Source of the DNA: Plut-88900 sp963668115 | GTDB lineage: Bacteria; Chloroflexota; Dehalococcoidia; Plut-88900 | Assembly: GCA_963668115.1 (NCBI GenBank) | Contig: OY764147.1 | Coordinates: forward strand, 2,356,001 to 2,420,000 | Reading direction: 5' to 3' | Length of the DNA stretch: 64,000 nucleotides | In this document: piece after piece, positions 10,243 to 19,092 of the stretch | Layout of the letters: the number at the start of each line of letters is the position of its first letter | Numbering within the stretch: the first letter of the stretch is position 1 | Translations under genes and position numbers: made by a program | Notes under the pieces: model-generated | Told to the model about the DNA's origin: nothing | Database searches by the model: none | What the model saw: the letters and a program-made list of their open reading frames with translations, nothing else

Positions 10243-10896
10243 ATGAACGCCTACGACCCCCAGGTCCAAAGGGACCGTTACCGACTCCACGCCGCCGACT
10301 ACGACAAGGGCAAGCGCTTCTCCGACCGCATCCGACCCCACGCCATCCGACGTCTGGACCTGAAACCCGGAGAGACGGTCCTTGACCTGGGCTGCGGCAC
10401 GGGCCTCAGCTTCGACATGCTCCAGCAGGGTGTCGGGCCTGAGGGCCGGATCATCGGCGTGGAGCTCAGCCCGGACATGCTGGACATCGCCCGTCAGAAA
10501 GTCGAGCGCAACGGCTGGGATAACGTCACCCTGATACAGGGCGACGCCCGGGAGGTGGATATCCCCGGTCCCCTGGATGCCGTCCTGGCCTACTTCGTGC
10601 CCGAAGTCCTAATCTCGCCGCCCGCCGTGACCCGGGTGATCGACGCTATGGCGCCCGGGGGCCGGCTGGTCAACGGGGGAGTCAAGCATGCCCAAGGTCT
10701 CCTCGGCCCGCTCTTCAACCTCTTTTTCCAGGTGCGGTTCAGGACGTGGCGATGGGTCGGGGTGAGGGGCTCGATGAGCAGGGTATTCGCCAAGGGCCAG
10801 CCCTATGATGAGCTGGAAAGGGCAGTCCCCGGACTGGAGCGAGAGGACTACATGCTCGGGTGTGCGTACATAGCTCGGGCGGAGAAGGTCGGGTAG
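10243..10896 (+). CDS. SAM-dependent methyltransferase, second copy
   Basis: Tandem paralogue of 9582-10235, also 217 aa and alignable throughout: TVLDLGCGTGLSFDML, IGVELSPDMLDIARQK, VTLIQGDAREVDIPGP, LAYFVPEVLISPPAV. It starts 7 nt after the first copy stops and is surely co-transcribed. The conserved C-terminal GLLGPLFNLFFQVRFRTWRW is shared, so both probably act on related, perhaps membrane-proximal, substrates. Substrate unknown. Confidence 0.85.
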   Translation: MNAYDPQVQRDRYRLHAADYDKGKRFSDRIRPHAIRRLDLKPGETVLDLGCGTGLSFDMLQQGVGPEGRIIGVELSPDMLDIARQKVERNGWDNVTLIQGDAREVDIPGPLDAVLAYFVPEVLISPPAVTRVIDAMAPGGRLVNGGVKHAQGLLGPLFNLFFQVRFRTWRWVGVRGSMSRVFAKGQPYDELERAVPGLEREDYMLGCAYIARAEKVG

Positions 10897-10901
10897 AGGG
10901 T

Positions 10902-11285
10902 CTACACCCGGAACCCGAGCGCCCTCGCAACCTCTCCCTGCCGACGGTCCAGGGTTACGAATGTCAACTCTTCGGGAAACGGCGTCAAATACAGAGCTGT
11001 AGCCAGGTGCCATAAGTCAGCGCCCTTTACGTAGCCAGCTTCTACCACCTTTGAGATTTCCAGGGTTAACGGACGGTCAGGGAACAGCCAACTGATATCG
11101 GTCAGGAGGTCGGGATCAAAGGCTTCAGCATTCCTTGAATATGCAGCTCGTACTTCTGCTTCCAATAGGTTCGAAGACCAGACCTCTGAAAACTCGGACA
11201 GGCGACGTGATAATCCCAGAGCTCCAAATTCGTCAAATGCGATCGCTATGATCGCAGACGAGTCGACGTAGGCAATGGCCATCAA
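10902..11285 (-). CDS. PIN-domain toxin (VapC-like)
   Basis: Ribonuclease toxin of 127 aa. Acidic site residues are D8 (IAYVDSSAII), E42/E44 (LLEAEVRAAY), D90 (KGADLWHLATA) and D113 (VTLDRRQGEVA). It overlaps the upstream antitoxin gene by 4 nt and converges with the methyltransferase operon, whose stop is 5 nt away. The first residue could be either of two adjacent Met codons. Confidence 0.88.
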   Translation of the reverse strand: MMAIAYVDSSAIIAIAFDEFGALGLSRRLSEFSEVWSSNLLEAEVRAAYSRNAEAFDPDLLTDISWLFPDRPLTLEISKVVEAGYVKGADLWHLATALYLTPFPEELTFVTLDRRQGEVARALGFRV

Positions 11286-11554
11286 TCACGCTCAGCCAGA
11301 AACCTCTCTAAAGCGCCGGGCACAGGCTTCCCTACCTTAAACGTTTTCCACGGTCCCTTCGCGCGGACGACGACCCCTCGCAACTCTAAATCGCGAATCC
11401 TCTCTTCCAAGGTCTGTGCCGGCGTTTCAACCGGCCGGATCTCCGCAACCGGCTCTCCTCGGTAAGACACAGTTACCGTTTTCCCCTCCCTTACTTGGCG
11501 CAGCACCTCGGAGAATTTGGCTTTGGCTTCGTAGGTTGTATATGTGATTCCCAT
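11282..11554 (-). CDS. Phd/YefM-type antitoxin
   Basis: Antitoxin for the PIN toxin encoded just downstream. The N-terminal DNA-binding part has the Phd/YefM pattern (YTTYEAKAKFSEVLRQV, then GKTVTVSYRGEPVAEIRPV). The C-terminal 35 residues are basic and should contact the toxin. 90 aa, as expected. A -10 box ends 6 nt before the ATG, so the mRNA is probably leaderless. Confidence 0.9.
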   Translation of the reverse strand: MGITYTTYEAKAKFSEVLRQVREGKTVTVSYRGEPVAEIRPVETPAQTLEERIRDLELRGVVVRAKGPWKTFKVGKPVPGALERFLAERD

Positions 11555-11560
11555 AAGAAG

Positions 11561-11589
11561 AGTATAACTGGTCAGACTAGTCTATTCAA
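11561..11589 (-). promoter_or_regulatory. Promoter of the Phd/PIN operon, leaderless
   Basis: Read on the minus strand: TTGAAT (11589-11584), a 17-nt spacer, TATACT (11566-11561), then CTTCTT and the ATG at 11554. Confidence 0.7.
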
Positions 11590-11593
11590 TCGA

Positions 11594-12805
11594 CTATTGG
11601 GGCTGGCTCCCCCGCACCACCACCCCACCCCCCTCCAACTCCCCTATCTGCTTCTCCGAATACCCTATTTCCTTCAACACCTGCTCCGTGTGCTCCCCCA
11701 GCCCCGGGGCCCGGGCGCCGATCTCTCCAGGTCTTCCACTCAACCTGACGGGGGCGTTTATCATCCGCGTCCGTCCGACTCCCGGATAATCGACCTCAGC
11801 CAGAAACTCGTTTGCCTGAATCTGCGGACTATCGAATACGTCGTTGGCGCCCAAGACAGGCGCACATGGAACATCGTGCTCCTCCAGGACTTTCAGCCAT
11901 TCGCTCAGCGGTCTCGTCGAAAACACCCCCGACAGTACCTGGAATAGCACCTCTCCGTGTTGAATGCGGCCCAGGGGCGTCGCAAAACGGCTGTCTTCAA
12001 GCACATCCAATATTTCCAGCGCTTCGCAGAGGCCCTGGAACTCCTTGTCGCTGATGACTACGATGTTGACCCATTCGCCGTCCGAGCACCGGTAGGGTAG
12101 ATAGAGTGGCTGGTTGGCGTAGTCCTCCCCCGACTCCCCACCCGACCCCACCTCCGAATCCGCCCTTACCAGGTCAACTGCTTGCATGGCCATGGACATC
12201 TGCAAAAGCGACGTGCCCACCTCCTGCCCCTCACCCGTCTTATCTCTGTGCATTAACGCCAGTGCAATCCCGTAGCACATCGCCCATGGCGCCGACATGT
12301 CCGCCGCCCAGATTCCTGCATTCCGCGGTATACCCTCGGGCCCCGACTTTCTCATCATCCCCGAAAGCGCCTGGAATATCCGGTCGTAGCCCCGCTTTTC
12401 GGCGTAGGGGCCCTTCTCACCGTACGCCCCGACCCTTGCGTAGACCAGCCCTTTGTTGACCGCCCGCAGGCTCTCGTAGTCGTAGCCGAGACGTCGGGCT
12501 ACGGGAGGGCGGAAGTTTGTTATCAATACGTCCGACCGTTCGACCAGGGCATAGACTATCTCCTTGCCCTCAGTCTTGGCGATGTCGACTGCCATCCCCT
12601 TCTTTCCCCGCGATGCGACCAGCCACGACCTGCTCAAGCCGTTGGGCAACGGCGGGCTGCTGAAGGTGCGTCGGGCCTGGTCTCCCCATGGAGGCTCGAC
12701 CTTTATCACGTCAGCGCCTTGGTCGGCCAGATACGCCCCGATGAGGGGCGCCGCCCACATCGAGGCGATGTCCAGGACCTTAATTCCTTCTAAGACGCCT
12801 GGCAT
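11594..12805 (-). CDS. CaiB/BaiF family III CoA-transferase
   Basis: Transfers CoA between organic acids; substrates unknown. At 403 aa it has normal length. Family signs are GIKVLDIASMWAAPLIGAYLADQGADVIKVE at the N-terminus (residues 7-37), LITNFRPPVARRLG, and the catalytic Asp at residue 169 (GIWAADMSAPWA), the same position as in formyl-CoA transferase. The C-terminal ARAPGLGEHTEQVLKEIGYS is typical. It lies 3 nt downstream of an amidohydrolase gene on the same strand, suggesting degradation of a small carboxylated compound (inference). Confidence 0.92.
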   Translation of the reverse strand: MPGVLEGIKVLDIASMWAAPLIGAYLADQGADVIKVEPPWGDQARRTFSSPPLPNGLSRSWLVASRGKKGMAVDIAKTEGKEIVYALVERSDVLITNFRPPVARRLGYDYESLRAVNKGLVYARVGAYGEKGPYAEKRGYDRIFQALSGMMRKSGPEGIPRNAGIWAADMSAPWAMCYGIALALMHRDKTGEGQEVGTSLLQMSMAMQAVDLVRADSEVGSGGESGEDYANQPLYLPYRCSDGEWVNIVVISDKEFQGLCEALEILDVLEDSRFATPLGRIQHGEVLFQVLSGVFSTRPLSEWLKVLEEHDVPCAPVLGANDVFDSPQIQANEFLAEVDYPGVGRTRMINAPVRLSGRPGEIGARAPGLGEHTEQVLKEIGYSEKQIGELEGGGVVVRGSQPQ

Positions 12806-12808
12806 AGG

Positions 12809-14335
12809 TTACTCCATGTTGTTGTACACGTAGAACGGTTTGTCCTGCCCCGGGTCCCAGGCCTCGTAGAAGCGCTGGATGTAAGGCTTCAACTCCTCCG
12901 CCGTCCGACGCCGCGCCCGGCTCTCTTCCGACAACGGCTGGGCAAGTTCCGCCTTCAGGTTCTCAAGCATCCGCTCTTCGTCCACACTAGCCACCCGACC
13001 CCCCTCCACCATCACCCGGCCTCCAATCATCACCGTATCTACATCCGTGGCCCTGGCCTTGTAGATCAGGGCGTCCACTATAGGCGCCTCGGGGTCCAGG
13101 TAGGGTTCGGTAATGGCATCCAGCTTGATAGTTATCAGGTCGGCCTTCTTGCCCGGTTCCAGCGACCCAACGTCCCCAAACATCGTAGCTTTCGCGCCAC
13201 CGACAGTAGCCATGCTGACTATCTTGTCGGCGGTCAGGGTGGGGGAGTTGACCCCGGGGTTCCTGTGCAGCCGGTGGGCCAGCCTCATCTCCTGCAAAAA
13301 GTCCTCGTCCTCGTTGATCGACGTGCTGTCCGTGCCCAGGGCCAGGTTTAGCCCCCGAGCCGCCATCTCCGCCACTGGGGCGATGCCAGTTCTCAGCCTC
13401 AGATTGGAGCTCGGGTTCGTGCAGACGTGGACGCCCCGCTGCTTGACCAGGTCCATGTCCGCTGCCGTCAGCCACACAGCGTGGGCCAGCGACACGTCGG
13501 GCCCGAGGAAGCCCAGGTCGTCCAGGTGGGCCAACGCCGTCTTCCCGTACAGCTTCAGCCCTATGAGCTTTTCATAGACGCTTTCCACTAAGTGAATGTG
13601 CAGCCCCGTGCCTAACTTGGATGCCGATGCCCTCATCCTCTCCAGCAATGCATCCGAGCACCAGTGGGCATTGGCGGGCGAGAGCATCACCTTAACGAAT
13701 TCACCGTCGTGGTCCGATGCATGTAGAGATTCGGAAAGGGCTATGTAGTCATCGTCGCTGATATATTCGTCGTCCAATACCTCCTTGGCCCGGGCCGCGA
13801 GGTCTGACGGCAGCCGGCCCAGGAACACCGATTCATCCTCGGCGACGATCCGGTACTGGGTCTCCGCGTAGACCGAGAAATTAACCCTCATTCCCGCATC
13901 CGCGAAGGCGGTCAGCGCTTTCTTGCAGTCCTCGGATAGGTCCGCCGCCGACCCTGGGCTCAGGTTGAACATCACCGTGGTCACCCCCGACCGCAGCATC
14001 TTTATGCAGGCGTAAAGCGTGTCCAGGTACATGTCCACGGGTTTGCGGCCCCAGGAGTCGGCCATCCAGTACTCCAGGTGGTCGTCCAGGCTGCCCTTCA
14101 TCAGGGGGCTGACACCCTTGCCGTGATGGTGGGCGTTCACCAGCCCCGGCATGACCAGGAAGTCATCTCCGCCAAGCACGGGGACTTCCGGGTGCCGATC
14201 CTTTATCTCTCCGACCGGCCCCACATCCACCACCACCCCATCCCGCTCGTAGACAGCCCCATTTTCCAGCACGTGCGTCTCGGTGCCCGAGGCCCTGGTT
14301 ATGAGATACCTGCCGTGGACTATCGAAGAAGTCAT
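12809..14335 (-). CDS. Metal-dependent amidohydrolase, TRZ/ATZ (cytosine deaminase-like) type
   Basis: Hydrolase or deaminase of the amidohydrolase superfamily. Metal ligands are visible: the HxH motif in GLVNAHHHGKGVSPL, a His in LHIHLVESVYEK, a His in SLAHAVWLT and Asp in ALGTDSTSINEDED. The composite beta-sandwich halves end in GSLEPGKKADLITI. ATG at 14335 (MTSSIVHGRYLI) is chosen because GGAGGAGGAAC lies 4 nt upstream; an in-frame ATG at 14383 has no such site. 508 aa. Probably co-transcribed with the CoA-transferase. Substrate unknown. Confidence 0.88.
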   Translation of the reverse strand: MTSSIVHGRYLITRASGTETHVLENGAVYERDGVVVDVGPVGEIKDRHPEVPVLGGDDFLVMPGLVNAHHHGKGVSPLMKGSLDDHLEYWMADSWGRKPVDMYLDTLYACIKMLRSGVTTVMFNLSPGSAADLSEDCKKALTAFADAGMRVNFSVYAETQYRIVAEDESVFLGRLPSDLAARAKEVLDDEYISDDDYIALSESLHASDHDGEFVKVMLSPANAHWCSDALLERMRASASKLGTGLHIHLVESVYEKLIGLKLYGKTALAHLDDLGFLGPDVSLAHAVWLTAADMDLVKQRGVHVCTNPSSNLRLRTGIAPVAEMAARGLNLALGTDSTSINEDEDFLQEMRLAHRLHRNPGVNSPTLTADKIVSMATVGGAKATMFGDVGSLEPGKKADLITIKLDAITEPYLDPEAPIVDALIYKARATDVDTVMIGGRVMVEGGRVASVDEERMLENLKAELAQPLSEESRARRRTAEELKPYIQRFYEAWDPGQDKPFYVYNNME

Positions 14336-14509
14336 GGAAGTTCCTCCTCCCGGTTCCCACAAGGTGAGGGAAGCATAGCACACGCTCCTCCGACTCTTTC
14401 TTCTTATCTTTCACAAACTTGACACCCTATCAACACCATACTTACCATTTCCTCCGGCGGACTCGACTCTTACGTGTCGTAGGTCCGCTTTGTTAAAGGA
14501 GAACGTATC

Positions 14510-16144
14510 GTGGTTATTGCCACCGACGAACGAAAATTCAACGTCATACGCAGCTATGTCGATACCGAATCACCGGAGTTCCAGGAGAATAGGGCCCACC
14601 AGATCGGCTTGCTGGAACAGTTGAGGGATCGGCTGGAGATCGTAAAACAGGGCGGTCCCGAGGCCTCCGTCGCCCGGCATAAGGCCCGGGGCAAGATGAC
14701 CGCCCGCGAGCGCATCGACAAGCTGTTGGACCATGACCGGCCCTTCTTGGAGCTCAGCGCACTAGCTGCCTGGGAAATGTACGACGGACAGGCCCATTCC
14801 GCAGGCATCGTCACGGGCATAGGCGTGGTCAGCGGCCGCGAGTGCATGATTATGGCCAACGACGCCACGGTGAAGGCCGGCGCCTACTACCCTCTCACCG
14901 TCAAGAAGCACCTCCGTGCCCAGGAAATCGCCCAGCAGAACCGGCTCCCGTGCATCTACCTCGTGGATTCCGCCGGCGCATTCCTTCCCCTTCAAGCCGA
15001 CGTCTTCCCCGACAAGGAGCATTTCGGCCGGGTCTTCTACAACGAGTCGGTAATGTCGGCACAGGGGATTGCCCAGATCGCAGTCGTGATGGGCTTCTGC
15101 ACCGCCGGGGGTGCTTATGTACCTGCCATCGCCGATGAGTCGATTATCGTCAAGGGAACGGGGTCGATCTTCATCGGGGGCCCGGCTCTCGTGAAGGCTG
15201 CTACCGGTGAGGAAGTCACCGTTGAGGAACTCGGCGGCGCTGACGTTCACACCCGCATCTCCGGCGTCTCCGACCACTACGCCGCCAATGACGAGGAAGC
15301 CATCGCCATCACCCGCGAGATAGTCTCCGGCATCCCTATGAAGAAGGAACTCCCGTGGGAGCTCACCCCACCCCGCCCCCCGGCCTACGACCCCGAGGAG
15401 ATATACGGACTCCTCCCGAAAGACCTCCGCACCATCATCGACACCCGGGAGGTCATCGCCCGCCTCGTCGACGGCTCCGAGTTTCAGGAGTTCAAAGCCC
15501 TCTACGGCGATTCGCTGGTCTGCGGATTTGGCCGGGTCATGGGCTACCCTATCGGCATCGTGGCCAACAACGGCATCCTCTTCTCGGAGTCCTCCCAGAA
15601 GGGCGCCCACTTCGTGGAGCTGTGCTGCCAGCGAAAGGTGCCCCTGCTCTTCATGCAGAACATCACCGGTTTCATGGTGGGTAAGGAGTACGAGAACCGC
15701 GGCCTGGCCAAGGACGGGGCGAAGCTGGTCATGGCTGTGTCCAACGCCCAGGTACCCAAATTCACCCTGATTTTCGGCGGGTCCTTCGGGGCTGGAAACT
15801 TCGGGATGTGCGGCCGGGCCTACAACTCCCGCCAACTCTGGATGTGGCCCAACGCCCGGATCTCCGTGATGGGGGGTCGGGAGGCGGCAAACACCCTCCT
15901 TACCCTCCGCATGGACAACCTGAAGGTCAAGGGCGAGTCCATGACCGAGCAGGAGCAGGACGACTTCAAGAACCCGATCCTGGAGCGCTACGAGACCGAG
16001 GGCAGCCCCTACTATTCGACGGCCCGACTCTGGGACGACGGCATCATCGACCCCGCCGACACCCGCATGGTTCTGGCTCTGGGCATCTCCGCTGCCCTCA
16101 ATGCCCCCGTACCCGACACCCGCTTCGGCGTATTCCGAATGTGA
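14510..16144 (+). CDS. Acyl-CoA carboxylase, carboxyltransferase (beta) subunit
   Basis: Transfers CO2 from carboxybiotin to an acyl-CoA. At 544 aa it matches methylcrotonoyl-CoA/geranyl-CoA carboxylase beta chains better than propionyl ones: SALAAWEMYDGQAHSAGIVT, RECMIMANDATVKAGAYYPL, LPCIYLVDSAGAFLPLQADV, CTAGGAYVPAIADES. The C-terminal half has the oxyanion stretch FGGSFGAGNFGMCGRAYNSR. GTG start at 14510 with AAAGGAG about 9 nt upstream. It is followed 23 nt later by the biotin carboxylase subunit; together they form the holoenzyme. The acyl substrate cannot be fixed from sequence. Confidence 0.92.
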   Translation: MVIATDERKFNVIRSYVDTESPEFQENRAHQIGLLEQLRDRLEIVKQGGPEASVARHKARGKMTARERIDKLLDHDRPFLELSALAAWEMYDGQAHSAGIVTGIGVVSGRECMIMANDATVKAGAYYPLTVKKHLRAQEIAQQNRLPCIYLVDSAGAFLPLQADVFPDKEHFGRVFYNESVMSAQGIAQIAVVMGFCTAGGAYVPAIADESIIVKGTGSIFIGGPALVKAATGEEVTVEELGGADVHTRISGVSDHYAANDEEAIAITREIVSGIPMKKELPWELTPPRPPAYDPEEIYGLLPKDLRTIIDTREVIARLVDGSEFQEFKALYGDSLVCGFGRVMGYPIGIVANNGILFSESSQKGAHFVELCCQRKVPLLFMQNITGFMVGKEYENRGLAKDGAKLVMAVSNAQVPKFTLIFGGSFGAGNFGMCGRAYNSRQLWMWPNARISVMGGREAANTLLTLRMDNLKVKGESMTEQEQDDFKNPILERYETEGSPYYSTARLWDDGIIDPADTRMVLALGISAALNAPVPDTRFGVFRM

Positions 16145-16167
16145 CCCCCTACCAGAAAGCAACTCCC

Positions 16168-18195
16168 ATGTTTGACAAGGTCCTCATAGCCAACCGGGGC
16201 GAGATTGCAGTCCGGGTGATGCGCACCTGCCGGGACATGGGCATCTCCACCGTCGCCGTTTATTCCGACGCCGACCGAGATGCCCTCCACGTCCGCTTCG
16301 CAGACGAGGCTGTCCACGTAGGCCCGGGGCCCGCCACCGACAGCTATCTCAACATCGATGCCGTGGTTTCGGCTGCCTTGAGCGTTGGGGCACAGGCCGT
16401 TCATCCGGGCTACGGGTTCCTATCCGAGAACCCCAATTTCGCCGAGGCCTGCGCCTCCGCCGGCATAGTCTTCATCGGCCCCTCCCCCAACATCCTTAGG
16501 TTGCTGGGTGACAAATCGGAGGCCAAGAAGCGCGCCCAGCAAGCGGGCGTTCCCGTGGTCCCCGGCTACTACGTCGAGGGCCTCAGCCCCGAGAAAGTCA
16601 CCCAGAAGGCCGAGGAGATAGGCTATCCCGTCCTCATCAAGGCCGCTTTCGGTGGTGGAGGCCGCGGCATGCGTACAGTCTCCGAACCGGGGGAGCTGGA
16701 AGAGGCGATGGCCGGCGCCCGACGCGAGGCCCTCTCCTCCTTCGGCAACGACACCGTTATCTTAGAGAAGCATGTCGTGCGGCCACGGCATATCGAGGTG
16801 CAGATTATCGGCGACACTCATGGCAACTTGCTGAGCCTCGGGGAGCGGGAGTGCTCCGTGCAGCGACGCTTCCAGAAGGTCATCGAGGAGACGCCTTCCG
16901 TGGCCGTGACGCCGAAGATCCGGAAGGGCCTGGAAAGCTCGGCTCTGGCCCTTGCCGCTGCCGTCAGCTACACCAACGCAGGCACCGTCGAGTTCCTGCT
17001 GGATGCCGACGGCAACTTCTACTTCCTTGAAGTCAACCCCCGACTCCAGGTGGAGCACCCGGTGACCGAGTGGGTCACGGGTCTAGACCTCGTAAGGCTC
17101 CAGCTTATAGCCGCCTCCGGGGAGAAACTGCCCATCAGCAAGTCGGATGTGAAGGCCCGAGGCCACTCCATCGAGGCACGGGTCTATGCCGAAGACCCTG
17201 GGGCGGGATATATGCCCGGCGCGGGTCCTCTTGTCCGATTCTCTCCGCCATCGCTGCCGTGGGTGCGCCACGACGTGGGCGTCTACGAGGGGTTCGAAGT
17301 GCCAGTCTTCTATGACTCCCTTCTCGCCAAGATCGCCGTCTATGGCGAGGACCGCCAACAGGCTGTCCGTCGCCTAAGGGACACCCTAGACGCATATGTG
17401 GTATCCGGGGTCCCGACCAACCTCCAGATGCTTCGAGTCATCGCCCAGGACCCGGACTTCGAGTCGGGCGCCATAGACACGGAGTACGTCGGGCGCAGTA
17501 TCGAACCCGCCCTGGCCCCTGCGGGCGAGCTTCCCGTTCAGGCCCTGGCCTCGGCCATAGCCCACCGGTTGGTCACCTCGGGGCTGGCCGGTTACGAATC
17601 GATGCAGGACAATCGGGTGGCCGGCGATGTCTGGAGCAGAGCCGGGGCCTGGCGCATGGGTAGACAGGACATGCTGTACGCCTTCAGGCACTCCGGTGGA
17701 AACGTGACCGCCAACGTCTCCAGCAGGCCCGGCGCCCTCGCTTGGAAGGTACAGACCCCCGACACCTCCTTCGATCTCTCCCTCTCCCTCACCCCCGACG
17801 GGCGCACCATCGCCACCGTGGACGAGGAAACATGGGCCGTCGAGGTTGCTGCGACCGACGATGGACTGCTAGTCCACTACAACAACGCCGACTATCTGCT
17901 GGCCACGCCCGACCAGATCTACACCGGGTCAGGGGGCGGACAGGCCGTGGGCCCCGGCGCGGAGACCGAGATCACCGCTCACCTGCCCGGAGTGGTCGCG
18001 CAGGTGAGGGTCAAGGAGGGCGACGAGGTGTCGGCGAGGCAGACCCTGGTGGTGCTGGAAGCCATGAAAATGGAGCACCACATCACCGCCCCTTACGACG
18101 GCGTCGTGGCCCGGGTCTCCTGCGAGGCCGGGATGCAGGTGATGAAGGGCGCATCCCTGCTGGAACTGGAGCCCGCCGGGGCTAGTGGGTCATAA
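16168..18195 (+). CDS. Acyl-CoA carboxylase, biotin carboxylase-BCCP (alpha) subunit
   Basis: Carboxylates biotin using ATP and bicarbonate. 675 aa. Residues 1-450 are the biotin carboxylase: KVLIANRGEIAVRVMRTC, the ATP-grasp loop KAAFGGGGRGMR, and the metal-binding FYFLEVNPRLQVEHPVTE. A less conserved linker follows. The last 80 residues are a biotinyl-carrier domain with EAMKMEH and acceptor Lys at about residue 634. Start at ATG 16168, where family members begin; the frame is open further upstream but that overlaps the beta subunit. It overlaps the convergent SDR gene by 14 nt at the 3' end. Confidence 0.95.
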   Translation: MFDKVLIANRGEIAVRVMRTCRDMGISTVAVYSDADRDALHVRFADEAVHVGPGPATDSYLNIDAVVSAALSVGAQAVHPGYGFLSENPNFAEACASAGIVFIGPSPNILRLLGDKSEAKKRAQQAGVPVVPGYYVEGLSPEKVTQKAEEIGYPVLIKAAFGGGGRGMRTVSEPGELEEAMAGARREALSSFGNDTVILEKHVVRPRHIEVQIIGDTHGNLLSLGERECSVQRRFQKVIEETPSVAVTPKIRKGLESSALALAAAVSYTNAGTVEFLLDADGNFYFLEVNPRLQVEHPVTEWVTGLDLVRLQLIAASGEKLPISKSDVKARGHSIEARVYAEDPGAGYMPGAGPLVRFSPPSLPWVRHDVGVYEGFEVPVFYDSLLAKIAVYGEDRQQAVRRLRDTLDAYVVSGVPTNLQMLRVIAQDPDFESGAIDTEYVGRSIEPALAPAGELPVQALASAIAHRLVTSGLAGYESMQDNRVAGDVWSRAGAWRMGRQDMLYAFRHSGGNVTANVSSRPGALAWKVQTPDTSFDLSLSLTPDGRTIATVDEETWAVEVAATDDGLLVHYNNADYLLATPDQIYTGSGGGQAVGPGAETEITAHLPGVVAQVRVKEGDEVSARQTLVVLEAMKMEHHITAPYDGVVARVSCEAGMQVMKGASLLELEPAGASGS

Positions 18196-18994
18196 ATCCG
18201 CCGCCGTCCATGTTGATGGACTGGCCGTGGATCCAGGAAGCCGCCTTCGTGCACAGGTAGGCCACGAACTCTCCAACCTCTTCATCAGTACCGTTGCGGC
18301 GGATGGGTGTTTCCATGGCCATCCTGTCGAACCAGTCCCCGACCTTCAGGTGGTCCAGCCTTGAGGTGTCAACCCAGCCGGGGCAAACGCAGTTAACGTT
18401 GATGTTGAACTGGCCCAGCTCCCGGGCCAGCGTTTGAGTCATCCCCACCTGCGCGAAGTTTGCCGCACAGTAGGCCAGCGTGTCCTCCGACCCCGACTTC
18501 CCCGCCACCGACGCCACGTTGACCACCTTCCCGCCCTGGCCCTGGGCAATCAGCACCTTGGCTACGGCCTTCGTGCACAGGTAGGTGCCCCGGATCTTGA
18601 TGTCCACCACCTTCTGGAAGATATCATCGTCCAGCTCGATGGTAGGGACGCGGTCCGGGCCCCGGGCGAAGGCTGCGTTGTTAATCAGGATGTCGACGCG
18701 GCCCAGTTCCCTGACGGTCTTCTCGATCATCTCCGCCACGTCGTCGGTGCTGGCCACGTCCACCACTAGGGGCAGAGCCCTCCGCCCGAGGGCGCGCACC
18801 TGTTCCGCCGTGCTCTCGATATCCTTCCACCCGACGGCCTTCTCCGAGTCAGGGTAACGGGACGGGTCCCGGCCTGTGCCCGTGGGCACCACGTCGGCAC
18901 CCAATTCTGCAAGGGCCACGGCAGCCGCCCGACCTATGCCCCGCAGTCTCCCGGCCCCCGTGACTATCGCTACCTTGCCGTCAAGCTCACCCAC
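18182..18994 (-). CDS. SDR-family oxidoreductase with altered catalytic motif
   Basis: Short-chain dehydrogenase/reductase fold, 270 aa. The cofactor site is TGAGRLRGIGRAAAVAL (residues 12-28), with DILINNAAFARG (101-112) and NVASVAGKSG (159-168). Where the family has YxxxK, this protein reads YCAAN (Y175, N179): the catalytic Lys is Asn. The C-terminal INMDGGGFMTH is typical of classical SDRs. The change may weaken or alter catalysis, or the protein may act differently. It converges on the carboxylase operon and is divergent from the MFS genes. Confidence 0.88.
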   Translation of the reverse strand: MGELDGKVAIVTGAGRLRGIGRAAAVALAELGADVVPTGTGRDPSRYPDSEKAVGWKDIESTAEQVRALGRRALPLVVDVASTDDVAEMIEKTVRELGRVDILINNAAFARGPDRVPTIELDDDIFQKVVDIKIRGTYLCTKAVAKVLIAQGQGGKVVNVASVAGKSGSEDTLAYCAANFAQVGMTQTLARELGQFNINVNCVCPGWVDTSRLDHLKVGDWFDRMAMETPIRRNGTDEEVGEFVAYLCTKAASWIHGQSINMDGGGFMTH

Positions 18995-19092
18995 TGTTTG
19001 CTCCTTCCATTGCCTGCATTGTTGCGGACCGTACCCTGCCTTGTCGCAATTCTACTACATCACTTTTCAACCCCCGTGATAAGCTTGGCGCC

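Noticed and set aside
14762..16162. 466-codon minus-strand open frame opposite the carboxyltransferase gene
   Set aside because: High GC leaves the antisense frame open. The plus-strand protein has clear family motifs and the antisense product none.
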